Part shown: positions 8,766 through 16,767 of the stretch, piece after piece
Layout of the letters: each line of letters opens with the position of its first letter
Numbering within the stretch: position 1 is the first letter of the stretch
NCBI GenBank assembly: GCA_002412715.1
Contig: DHVP01000031.1
Coordinates: forward strand, 95,407-159,406
Origin: Deltaproteobacteria bacterium UBA5205
GTDB taxonomy: Bacteria > Desulfobacterota > Syntrophorhabdia > Syntrophorhabdales > Syntrophorhabdaceae
Direction: 5' to 3'
Length of the DNA stretch: 64,000 nucleotides
Made by a program: the position numbers and the translations under genes
Notes under the pieces: generated by a model
Told to the model about the DNA's origin: nothing
Databases searched by the model: none
Seen by the model: the letters and a program-made list of their open reading frames with translations, nothing else

Positions 8766-9131
8766 TCATTCCTCGCGGTTTGTTTCTGGCTTGCCTTTCC
8801 ATGGCCAGCGTCCCTCTATCTCCACCACGATGGACCAACTCAGGAAGGTACGGATCATTACCAAAAGACCCAGCATCGCTGTACTCCGAAGCGTCGGATC
8901 AAGGGCCACCGTCCTGATGATATCGGCTGCGATCAGGAATTCGAGTCCCAGCAGCAGGCCCTTGCCGATCCTCTCTTTGAGCAGCGCATAGGCATCCCCG
9001 ACCTTCTTTGCGCGGTAAAACACGCCTCGACCTATGCCATAAAGGATGGCACCGGCGATGATCGCTATCGCCAGAACCTCGATACTGAGGGACACCAGTT
9101 CTATCGATTCCCGAAACACCTCCGATCTCAT
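8766..9131 (-). CDS. DUF1622 family membrane protein
   Basis: A 121-residue protein with three predicted membrane helices. The order of motifs (LSIEVLAIAIIAGAILYG, a central RIGKGLLLGLEFLIAADII, then TFLSWSIVVEIEGRWPW at the end) matches DUF1622, a small inner-membrane family of unknown function. The start has GGAGGTG seven bases upstream. It sits between the channel-like gene and the other small membrane protein, in one transcriptional direction. Confidence 0.8.
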   Translation of the reverse strand: MRSEVFRESIELVSLSIEVLAIAIIAGAILYGIGRGVFYRAKKVGDAYALLKERIGKGLLLGLEFLIAADIIRTVALDPTLRSTAMLGLLVMIRTFLSWSIVVEIEGRWPWKGKPETNREE

Positions 9132-9209
9132 CTTTCACCTCCGATCACGCGTACCCCGTCCACACGCATGTTAAGGCCGGGACCCGTATCCACATCGGGA
9201 GATTTGCCC

Positions 9210-10337
9210 TCATGACGTGGCCGTAAGAGGCAGGACCAGGCTGAGAGCTGTATACCCGATGAGTAGAGCTGTAAAAGAAACCATGTCAAAGACCCGCGAT
9301 AGCCGCTCCCTGCCCATGGTGTCCAGTATGTAGAGCGAGATGGCGGATTGTGCCAGGGCGAGGAAAATGGTCCCCAGACCGATCCCGTTTATCATATTCG
9401 CGAGACTGATGCGCTCTGATGGAGGAAGAAGTGTGATGACATAAATGTTGTTTCCCACAGCCGCGAAGAACGCGCCGATAGCCAGACCGAAACGGGGGTC
9501 CACGTGGGTCGGTTTGATGAAGAACACGATCAGCGTGATCGCAACGGAAGCAAAGAGCGCCTGGAAGAGTTTCAAATAGAGGCTCATGCTCGGGGGCAGA
9601 ATCAGCAGGCCGGCAACAAAGACTGAGTGGACCGTTTCCGTTCCCGCCGACCCGTCGGCACCACCTTCCCCGGAAGCATAGTGTTGAAGGCCCACGGCCG
9701 CAAGGTCCCTGGTTATCTTCAGATGTTGGGGTACGGCCAGGTGACTGATGTCAATACCGCGCCCATCAGCCACATATCGCACTACGTCTGCTCCGTCAAC
9801 CTCATCTGTCACTGCTATGGCAAAACCTTCGCTGCTGAAAGGGAAACGGGCCGCGTCAAACGTGTTGCTCATACGCGCTCTTACCCGGTATTGTTCATAA
9901 CGCACCCCGTTCTTGATACGGGCCCTGACCTTTTTCTTCTCGAGGATCGTACCGTTCACTATCTGAAGGTTCCGCCCGGGATTCACGGACTTTCCCTTCC
10001 AGCGGAACCATATGTCAAAATCAGCTGTCCAGTTTGCTTGTCTGAGTTCAATATCGCTGATGCGGTTCAGGGAAAGCCCCACATGTACGTCAACGGCTTT
10101 TGCGCCGCCGCTCGCCCCGACCTCGGGGGCTGTTGTCCCCTGCCCCGCCGCAGTAAAGGTTTTCATCCATGCCTGGCGGTATTCCCTGGTTTCTGCCTTG
10201 TACCCCTGAAGCTGTCTGACACCGAAGTATCCGCCCAACCCATAAACCGCTATCATCCCCACGGCCCATACAACCACGAACCGATATCCGCCCCGGGTCA
10301 TCCCTCCTTTGCTCATCCATCCTTGCAGCCTCTGCAT
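9210..10337 (-). CDS. Candidate prokaryotic pentameric ligand-gated ion channel (Cys-loop superfamily, no Cys-loop)
   Basis: A 375-residue membrane protein. A single helix lies at about 18-38. A soluble beta-rich domain at about 80-245 carries VDVHVGLSLNRISDIEL, a TADFDIWFRW strand and an RFPFSSEGFAIAV segment, the pattern of the neurotransmitter-gated channel ligand-binding fold. Four helices follow: about 253-278, 282-302 (DPRFGLAIGAFFAAVGNN, probable pore helix), 310-335 and 345-370. This two-part layout with a short M1-M2 link is that of GLIC/ELIC-type channels. The extra N-terminal helix is unusual. The ATG at 10337 overlaps the TAA of a 30-codon sulfatase stump (TAATG) and has an AGGAG. 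The family call rests on motif memory, not on a search. Confidence 0.65.
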   Translation of the reverse strand: MQRLQGWMSKGGMTRGGYRFVVVWAVGMIAVYGLGGYFGVRQLQGYKAETREYRQAWMKTFTAAGQGTTAPEVGASGGAKAVDVHVGLSLNRISDIELRQANWTADFDIWFRWKGKSVNPGRNLQIVNGTILEKKKVRARIKNGVRYEQYRVRARMSNTFDAARFPFSSEGFAIAVTDEVDGADVVRYVADGRGIDISHLAVPQHLKITRDLAAVGLQHYASGEGGADGSAGTETVHSVFVAGLLILPPSMSLYLKLFQALFASVAITLIVFFIKPTHVDPRFGLAIGAFFAAVGNNIYVITLLPPSERISLANMINGIGLGTIFLALAQSAISLYILDTMGRERLSRVFDMVSFTALLIGYTALSLVLPLTATS

Positions 10338-10429
10338 TATCGTGTCTCCTTTAGCCAAAGGGTGAATATGTGCTTCTGGCCGATATCATGGCCCCACAGG
10401 ATGATAATGTTGGGTTGTTTTTCAGCCAT
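10337..10429 (-). pseudogene. N-terminal stump of a second arylsulfatase, read as a 30-codon leader
   Basis: A 30-codon frame begins MAEKQPNIIILWGHDIGQ, the usual N-terminus of arylsulfatases (PNI-I-WGDDIG metal-binding strand), and then runs into unrelated residues and a TAA. It has an AAGGA site before its ATG. Its stop overlaps the start codon of the channel-like gene (TAATG), so if translated it would couple translation to that gene. The first acidic residue of the metal motif is His here (GHD rather than GDD). Confidence 0.6.
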
Positions 10430-10448
10430 GATCCTTTCTTCTGAGTTT

Positions 10449-11678
10449 TTATTTTGGGACAGGCAATTGCCCGTTACCCGTGGTTTCACTTTCTTGCGAA
10501 ATATCCATCACCTCCCTAGCCAGCCGCCCCTTTCTGATCAATGTCGCCATGATCCGCATGGGCCTGGCCGCATGATTAAAGAAAGTCTTGTATCCCTCAC
10601 AGAGATAGTTCAATCCCGGCTCGCCGTCGGGGGTCTCCACGAATCGGTTTTTTGGACATTCTCCGTTGCAAATGGACAGAAATTCGCACTCGCGGCAGTA
10701 CCTGGTGAGTGTGTCTTTCTTGTCCCTGCCGAATTTTAACTGTCTTCCCGAGACTACCAGTTCGGTCATCGGGGTCTTCATGATGTTGCCGAGGTAATGG
10801 TTGGGTTCTACAAAGTGGTCGCATGAGTACAGGTCGCCGTTGTGTTCCAGGGCCATACCCAGACCGCAGGTCGGACCGAATATGCAGACAGTTCCTGCCA
10901 TGCCCAGCCAGCCGGCCAGGGCCCCGTCAAAATTGAGGACAAAGGTCCGGCCCACATCCCGCCTGACCCACTCGTCGAAAATCCCCACCAGGAAACGACC
11001 CCACTGATCGGGCTTTACCGAACGGTCCGTTACCACGCTCCCTTCTTGGAAACCGCTCTCATTGTCCCGCTCCACGATGGGGACGAACTGGATGTACTCA
11101 GCCCCGAGTTGATCGCGGAAGAAATGGTAAACCTTCAGGGGATGATCAGCGTTCTTTCTATTCACCGTACAGAGGATGTTGAACTCTACTTTATGTTCCT
11201 TGAGGAGCCGCGCTGCGTTCACGACACGGTCGAAGGTCCCGTGCCCTCCCCTGTCCTTCCGGTAAAGATCGTGAAGCTCTCCGGGACCATCGAGACTGAG
11301 CCCGATAAGAAAGTTGTTCTCCCGAAAGAACCTGCACCATTCATGGTTGAGCAGGATGCCGTTGGTCTGGAAGGCGTTCTCGATCCGCGTCCCCGGCTTT
11401 GCGTATTTGTTTTGAAGCTCGAGGGACCGCCTGAAGAAATCCTGGCCCATGAGGGTCGGCTCGCCTCCCTGCCAGGCCACGGTGACCTGCGGAACATTGT
11501 GCGCCTCAAGAAGCTGCCGGACGTAGGCCTCGTGCACCCCATCGGACATGCGAAAATCGCTTCCGGGATAGAGCCTGTCTTTTTTGAGAAAGAAACAATA
11601 GTCACAGCGAAGGTTGCAATCGGAACCCGAGGGTTTGGCCATGATGTGGAAGGCCGGTGGAAAGCTACCTGGACTCAC
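10449..11678 (-). CDS. Anaerobic sulfatase-maturating radical SAM enzyme (anSME)
   Basis: A 409-residue radical SAM enzyme that oxidises the active-site Cys or Ser of sulfatases to formylglycine without oxygen. The radical SAM motif CNLRCDYC is near residue 22, AWQGGEPTL follows, and the SPASM region shows two further cluster-binding Cys sets: CIFGPTCGLG with SCDHFV, and CRECEFLSICNGECP. These are hallmarks of anSME. The GTG at 11678 was chosen because GGAGG lies right before it; a 16-codon longer frame has none. The substrate is presumably the arylsulfatase 2.2 kb downstream on the same strand. The last 12 residues look unlike the family. Confidence 0.9.
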   Translation of the reverse strand: MSPGSFPPAFHIMAKPSGSDCNLRCDYCFFLKKDRLYPGSDFRMSDGVHEAYVRQLLEAHNVPQVTVAWQGGEPTLMGQDFFRRSLELQNKYAKPGTRIENAFQTNGILLNHEWCRFFRENNFLIGLSLDGPGELHDLYRKDRGGHGTFDRVVNAARLLKEHKVEFNILCTVNRKNADHPLKVYHFFRDQLGAEYIQFVPIVERDNESGFQEGSVVTDRSVKPDQWGRFLVGIFDEWVRRDVGRTFVLNFDGALAGWLGMAGTVCIFGPTCGLGMALEHNGDLYSCDHFVEPNHYLGNIMKTPMTELVVSGRQLKFGRDKKDTLTRYCRECEFLSICNGECPKNRFVETPDGEPGLNYLCEGYKTFFNHAARPMRIMATLIRKGRLAREVMDISQESETTGNGQLPVPK

Positions 11679-11762
11679 GTATCCTCCTTTTTCCCGCACA
11701 AACGACCGTATTGGATCCCTGCTCAAGTCCGGGATAGCGGCGAAAGCCAGTCTATCGGCCGG

Positions 11763-12188
11763 CTAAAAGATGCCGGTGTGAACGAAGGCGCTCACCACGG
11801 CCACAAAGCCAATTATGGTGACCAGGATTGCCACGATCAATACCGGCAACGAGGAAGACGATCTCGTACTCCCCATTTGCCTGATCTCTCGCAAGTACCG
11901 CAAATGCTGCCAGGTGGCCACAACAAGCGAGATTGACCCCAGGAAAATCAGGGTCACGCCCAGGTTCCTCGCTCCGGTACCGCGGCGCGATATCTCCAGC
12001 GTCGGGGACTCCCCAAGGTACTGGAAGAACTTGAAAATGGTGAAACCAAAACTGATCATCGAAAAGGCGGTCCGGATCCAGGCCATCAGGGTCCGATCGT
12101 GGGCCAGGCGAGTCCGCTCCAATGCCAGATCGTCAGAACTGATGCGTTTACGGTTCTCCTGAGCTGAAATATCCGGATTCTCTGCCAT
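11763..12188 (-). CDS. YidH/DUF202 family membrane protein
   Basis: A 141-residue inner-membrane protein. The signature RTRLAHDRTLMAWIRTAFSM followed by GFTIFKFF is that of DUF202 (YidH). Three helices are visible (about 40-60, 80-100, 118-138). The function is unknown. The ATG at 12188 has AAGGGGTG upstream; it is 84 bp from the maturase gene in the same direction and may share its transcript. Confidence 0.88.
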   Translation of the reverse strand: MAENPDISAQENRKRISSDDLALERTRLAHDRTLMAWIRTAFSMISFGFTIFKFFQYLGESPTLEISRRGTGARNLGVTLIFLGSISLVVATWQHLRYLREIRQMGSTRSSSSLPVLIVAILVTIIGFVAVVSAFVHTGIF

Positions 12189-12387
12189 GACCGTCACCCC
12201 TTTTGAGTATGTCCTGTGCACCTTTTATGGCGAGTAATGCAAATCGGGAAAAGCATATGAAAAGTCATTATTCAGAGGCTACCGCCCTTAGAGATCCCAA
12301 ATCCCCTCATCAGGACAACAATCTTCATGGCCGGATCAAAGCGCAAGATATTCATGAGCCACTCTCATCTCATAAACACCCGATCTC

Positions 12388-12690
12388 TCACCGGGGCCAG
12401 TCCTCAGCGGAAACGTAATCCACAACCCTGAGGTCTTCCAATCTTCCCAGCGCGTCCACAACACCCATGAGTGCATTGAACCGATCGCTGTTCATATACT
12501 CCACAAGCGCATCTTCCGAGTCCCAGCATTCTACCCAGAGGAAACGATTGGGTACGGTGACGTTCTCGAGGAGGGTTCGTTCAAGACACTGGTTGTGCTC
12601 ATTGCGGATACGAGAAAACATGTCGAAGGACTGAAGAAATTCCTTCCTCTTTTCCGTGCCCACCTCGATCCTTATCTCGATGCCTATCAT
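12388..12690 (-). CDS. Antibiotic biosynthesis monooxygenase-like (ABM, ferredoxin-like fold) protein
   Basis: A 100-residue protein with the ABM-type dimeric alpha/beta barrel pattern: a first strand IGIEIRIEVG, the helix KRKEFLQSFDMF, then RTLLENVTVPNRFLWVECWD and a helix ALVEYMNSDRFNALMGVV. Such proteins range from heme oxygenases to small quinol monooxygenases; nothing visible fixes the substrate. The ATG at 12690 has AAGGAC five bases before it. It stands alone, about 200 bp from its neighbours. Confidence 0.75.
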   Translation of the reverse strand: MIGIEIRIEVGTEKRKEFLQSFDMFSRIRNEHNQCLERTLLENVTVPNRFLWVECWDSEDALVEYMNSDRFNALMGVVDALGRLEDLRVVDYVSAEDWPR

Positions 12691-12894
12691 GAAAGTCCTT
12701 TTATAGCGAAATATGATGACAGCGACAAAGTACGGGTAAAGCAATTAACGTGCCTATAGGCGGATTGTTCTTTCTCGCGAAGTAACTAGCTGATATTGTG
12801 GGTGTTATTCCGGATAGACTAATGTGCTCAGGATCGGGGGAATGTCAATTGTTTGTGAAATAAAGTAAATTTGCCGAATATCCCGAACGAGGAA

Positions 12895-15087
12895 TCATTG
12901 CCGGTGGGCATCAGGCGTGGAAGCACTTTTCCTGATGCCAAGCTTTTTGATCTTTGACTCCAGGGTGCTGGGGTTCACGCCCAGGAGCTTCGCCGCTCCT
13001 TTTGAACCACTCACACGCCATCCTGTTTCTTCAAGAGCCCGGACAATGTACTGTCTCTCATGGTCCTTAAGACTCGTGAAGCAGTTGGGTCCGGACTGCC
13101 GAACGTCGGGCGCGGGAGGTGCGGTACCCCCGAGAGCCCCCTGGGGAAGCCGCAATATCGCGTCCCGAGTAATGATGACCGCCCTCTCTACAACATTCAT
13201 CAACTCCCGTACATTTCCAGGCCAGTCGTAGGCCTTAAGCTGCTCCAGGACACCGGGTGCTACCCGATCTATCTTCTTTCCCATGCGGGTGGAGATCTCC
13301 CTGACGAAAAACTCCATCAGAAGCGAAATATCTTCCCGTCGTTTCCTGAGCGGCGGAACCGTTATAGGATAAACATTCAGCCGATAGAAGAGATCGGGAC
13401 GAAAGCGCCCCGCAGCGACCTCATTCAGCAGCACATGGTTCGTGGCCGTGATGACCCTCACATTGACCTTTATCGTGTGCGTACCCCCCACCCGCTCGAA
13501 CTCCTGATTCTGGAGGACCCGAAGGAGCTTGACCTGGATCTCCGAGGGCATTTCACCGACCTCGTCGAGAAAGATAGTGCCACCGTCGGCGAGCTCAAAC
13601 CGGCCTTTTCGAAGGCGCTGCGCTCCGGTAAAGGCCCCGGGCTCGTGACCGAAAAGCTCGCTTTCCACAAGCGCCTGCGGCAACGCCGCGCAGTTCACCG
13701 TTATGAAAGGTTTCCCCCCTCGGCCGCTCATATTGTGTATTGCCCGGGCAACCCGTTCTTTCCCCACCCCCGTTTCTCCCTCGATGAGGACCGTCGAATC
13801 GGTGGCCGCCACTTCCTTGACTCGCATGAGAACATAGAGAAGGCCATTGCTCTTTCCTATGATGTCCGAAAAACCTTGTTCTCCCCTTATCTCTTTCCTC
13901 AGATATATGTTCTCCTCCTCGAGTCGGTTCTTTATGGCCTCCAGTTCCTTCATCAGGCCGATACGCACTTCCTCTATGCGTTTCAGCTCGGTAATGTCCG
14001 TCTGGATCGAGGTGGAATGGACGATCTTTCCCTCTCCATCCCTCACCGCACCGGCGCTCAGCAATACGATCCGACGTCGGCCCTTCCGATCGGTTATCAC
14101 CAGCTCTTCACCCCTTAGCTCGCCCTTTTCCCTCCATCTCTGGCTCTCGAAGAGCTGCTTCACTTTCGGCAGCGACTCGGCCGAGTAGAGGGTGGTGAAG
14201 GTTCTGCCGATCAGTTCTTCCTTCCTGTATCCCGTGACGTCAAGGGCGGCATCGTTGGTGTCGAGTATCACTCCCTCGGGGGAGATTATGTAACAATAGT
14301 CGGGAGTACAGGTGAAGAATCCCCGAAACTTTTCTTCCGATTCGCGTAAGGACTCGCCGGCAAGTTTTTGTTCAGTAATATCGGTCACGCTCTCAAGAAT
14401 CTTCGCCACGCAGTGCGTGTCTTTCACAGGTTGAGCAACAACGTGATACCAGCGTCCGTTCACCGGGTTGAGGAGGTCCCTCTCGTGGATCTGAGCATCT
14501 TTGAAGGTTAGCAGGGCCGGGCAATCTTCACAGGGTCCACTATGCCTTCCGATACTGCTATAGCATTTTCGGCCGATGGGATTCCCCGACGAAAGAACCC
14601 TCATCATTGTCTCATTCACCCATTCGACAGTCAACCCGCGATTTATGAGTGCCAGTCCCGTATTGAGTGATGACAGCACGACGTTCATTTGCGACCGTTC
14701 GTTCTGCAATGCCTTGATGGCCTGGTGATACTCGGTGATATCCTCTCCTATAGCAATGATTCCTGTTGCCTTTCCGAAGGCATCGCGTTCGATCACGCCG
14801 GACCAGTGAACCAGCAAGTGGTCATCCAATTGTGAAAGGGCGCCACTCTCGTAATCTGAAAGCGCTGTACCCTCTTCCATCGTTTTCTTGAAGGATTCTT
14901 TCAGGCCATCGTGCATGCCTCCCGACCGGAGATCCCCGAACCAGTTCTTATTCAGGACTTCAGTTTCGGCGTATCCGGTAAGCTTCAGAAAGTAGGGGTT
15001 GACGTAGGTGATATTGCCGGCCCGGTCGAGACGAACCACCATGAATTGCCTGTCTTCGAGGATCCTATGGGACAGGTCTTCGTTCAC
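12895..15087 (-). CDS. Sigma-54-dependent transcriptional activator with three PAS domains
   Basis: A 730-residue enhancer-binding protein. PAS domains occupy about 8-115, 120-245 and 250-370. The second contains Cys residues (GRKCYSSIG and CEDCPA) of a kind seen in redox or metal-sensing PAS domains. The AAA+ domain (about 400-640) has Walker A GETGVGKE, the sigma-54 contact loop GAFTGA and the GGTIFLDEVGE Walker B. The C-terminal Fis-type helix-turn-helix reads GSKGAAKLLGVNPSTLESKI. The GTG at 15087 has a GAGGGG upstream. It is monocistronic; the regulated genes are not obvious because no -24/-12 site was seen close by. It probably responds to an intracellular signal since no membrane helix is present. 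Confidence 0.92.
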   Translation of the reverse strand: MNEDLSHRILEDRQFMVVRLDRAGNITYVNPYFLKLTGYAETEVLNKNWFGDLRSGGMHDGLKESFKKTMEEGTALSDYESGALSQLDDHLLVHWSGVIERDAFGKATGIIAIGEDITEYHQAIKALQNERSQMNVVLSSLNTGLALINRGLTVEWVNETMMRVLSSGNPIGRKCYSSIGRHSGPCEDCPALLTFKDAQIHERDLLNPVNGRWYHVVAQPVKDTHCVAKILESVTDITEQKLAGESLRESEEKFRGFFTCTPDYCYIISPEGVILDTNDAALDVTGYRKEELIGRTFTTLYSAESLPKVKQLFESQRWREKGELRGEELVITDRKGRRRIVLLSAGAVRDGEGKIVHSTSIQTDITELKRIEEVRIGLMKELEAIKNRLEEENIYLRKEIRGEQGFSDIIGKSNGLLYVLMRVKEVAATDSTVLIEGETGVGKERVARAIHNMSGRGGKPFITVNCAALPQALVESELFGHEPGAFTGAQRLRKGRFELADGGTIFLDEVGEMPSEIQVKLLRVLQNQEFERVGGTHTIKVNVRVITATNHVLLNEVAAGRFRPDLFYRLNVYPITVPPLRKRREDISLLMEFFVREISTRMGKKIDRVAPGVLEQLKAYDWPGNVRELMNVVERAVIITRDAILRLPQGALGGTAPPAPDVRQSGPNCFTSLKDHERQYIVRALEETGWRVSGSKGAAKLLGVNPSTLESKIKKLGIRKSASTPDAHRQ

Positions 15088-15334
15088 GGCAGACCCCTCT
15101 CTATAACTTTCATTGAATGGATAACGCTACCCGACTGTCGCAATCTACGCTTATCTGAGTTAACACAACCCACTATAATAATTCTATAATAGCAGATCTC
15201 AACGATGTCAACCCGACAGAGTTGCCCAACCGACCCGGCCCGCGGGAGAACTGCCCTGGAATCGTTATCACGAACCCACGCACTGCCCCTCGGGTTTCGT
15301 CGATAGAAATCGTGATATTTCGGAATCAGGGCGC

Positions 15335-15364
15335 AAAAAAAGGGTCCCAAGCAACTTGGGACCC
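15335..15364 (-). terminator. Rho-independent terminator of the tRNA-fMet gene
   Basis: A perfect 10-bp stem (15342-15351 with 15355-15364) with a 3-base loop is followed, in minus-strand sense, by seven T. Confidence 0.88.
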
Positions 15365-15375
15365 CATTATGTTTT

Positions 15376-15452
<77 letters not shown>

Positions 15453-15464
15453 ATCGAATGAAAT

Positions 15465-15493
15465 AGGGTATAGGAAAAATGGCCCGAAGTCAA
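15465..15493 (-). promoter_or_regulatory. Promoter of tRNA-fMet
   Basis: In minus-strand sense TTGACT (15493-15488) and TACCCT (15470-15465) are 17 bases apart and lie about a dozen bases before the tRNA. Confidence 0.6.
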
Positions 15494-15679
15494 GGGTAAT
15501 AATCCTCGAACACTCCTACACTGCCTTGTCCAGCGCCGATTTCATCGTGCAGTCCCTGATCGCCCCTGCCGGCAACGGGGGAAGATGGGTATTCGGAGGC
15601 TTGTCATATCGCGCGGCACCGATTAGAATTATAGGATGCACGGTGACGCTATCTCGTTAGCCGCGAAAAGGAGGATCTT

Positions 15680-15943
15680 ATGAGATCATTTTGGAGTATC
15701 GCTGCATGCGTTTTCTTCTTTGCCGTCTCTTTCGTTTGTGTCGCGAGCGCAGAAGAAGCGCAGAGTCTATTCGAGAAGAAATGCAGCGCCTGTCACGGAA
15801 TCGACAGGCCTAAATCGAAGGCCAAAACTCCTGCGGAATGGCGCAGTACGGTCCTCAGGATGAAAAGCAACGGCGCCGCCATCAATGACGACCAGGTGCG
15901 GATTATCGTCGAGTACCTGGCGAAGAATTACCCGAAGAAATAG
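15680..15943 (+). CDS. Small periplasmic c-type cytochrome
   Basis: An 87-residue secreted monoheme cytochrome c. The signal peptide ends near VASA (about 24) and the heme-attachment motif CSACH follows at about 35-39. A later Met (RMKSNG) could be the distal ligand. It has an AAGGAGG upstream. Domain size and the final QVRIIVEYLAKNYP helix fit class I cytochromes. No partner oxidoreductase is adjacent; it probably shuttles electrons in the periplasm. Confidence 0.88.
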   Translation: MRSFWSIAACVFFFAVSFVCVASAEEAQSLFEKKCSACHGIDRPKSKAKTPAEWRSTVLRMKSNGAAINDDQVRIIVEYLAKNYPKK

Positions 15944-15959
15944 CAGGGGCCGGGGGGAG

Positions 15960-16583
15960 CTACGGAATGAATAGCTGAATTGCGTAGATTATGATGTTTT
16001 GAAAGAGAGATATCACAGGGTTTAGTATCCCGATGTAGAGAAGTCCGAGTATTATGAACATACCGTAAGGCTCCAGACGCTCCAATTGATATCTGTATTC
16101 ACCTGGCAGGAACCCCATCAATATCTTCGAACCATCAAGCGGCGGTATGGGGATGAGGTTGAATGCCGCCAGCATTATGTTTACCCTGGCCATGAAATAT
16201 AAAAGTGTATTGAGGGACCCTATATCGTAACCCTGGGTCATCCTCATTACCAGGAAAGCTACGAAGGCGAGGATCAAATTGGCTGCTATCCCGGCGGCGG
16301 AGACGAAGATCATGCCCTGTCTCAAGTCCCGCAGATTCAGGAAATTGACGGGTACGGGCTTGGCCCAGCCGAAACCGAAGATCAGAAGCGCAATAGAGCC
16401 AAAAGGATCGAGATGTTTTCTGGGATCGAGACTCAGCCTTCCAAGCCATTTTGCAGTGGGATCACCCATTCTGTAAGCAACCCACCCGTGTGCAAGTTCG
16501 TGGAGAATAATCGAGTACATCAAAGGAATGACGAGCAATACGAAAGTGAGGGGATCACGAAATAGAAGCTGGATAAGTCCCAT
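15960..16583 (-). CDS. Site-2 protease family (M50) membrane metalloprotease
   Basis: A 207-residue polytopic protein. The zinc motif HELAHG lies in the first helix region (about 28-33), and the second ligand motif NLIPIPPLDG occurs at about 142-151. This short form lacks PDZ and CBS domains and corresponds to the minimal S2P group common in anaerobes. It cleaves membrane-embedded substrates; the target is unknown. It is convergent with the cytochrome gene and divergent from the cyclase gene. Confidence 0.9.
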   Translation of the reverse strand: MGLIQLLFRDPLTFVLLVIPLMYSIILHELAHGWVAYRMGDPTAKWLGRLSLDPRKHLDPFGSIALLIFGFGWAKPVPVNFLNLRDLRQGMIFVSAAGIAANLILAFVAFLVMRMTQGYDIGSLNTLLYFMARVNIMLAAFNLIPIPPLDGSKILMGFLPGEYRYQLERLEPYGMFIILGLLYIGILNPVISLFQNIIIYAIQLFIP

Positions 16584-16767
16584 AATAAAGTGAGTTACAA
16601 TATTCCATAGATAAGCCGGAATTGCAAATAAATTTAATAATTATCTACATATAATGTGGTCTATTCTAATAACATAATTGACAAAAATAGGAGGTCATGA
16701 TAATAAACACTTAATTGTAAGGGTGGGAGGAAATCATACTAAATTCAGACATGGTGAAAACCAGGTG

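Noticed and set aside
10449..10490. Odd C-terminal tail of anSME as a frameshift
   Set aside because: The frame stays open and ends normally; the tail may be just variable.
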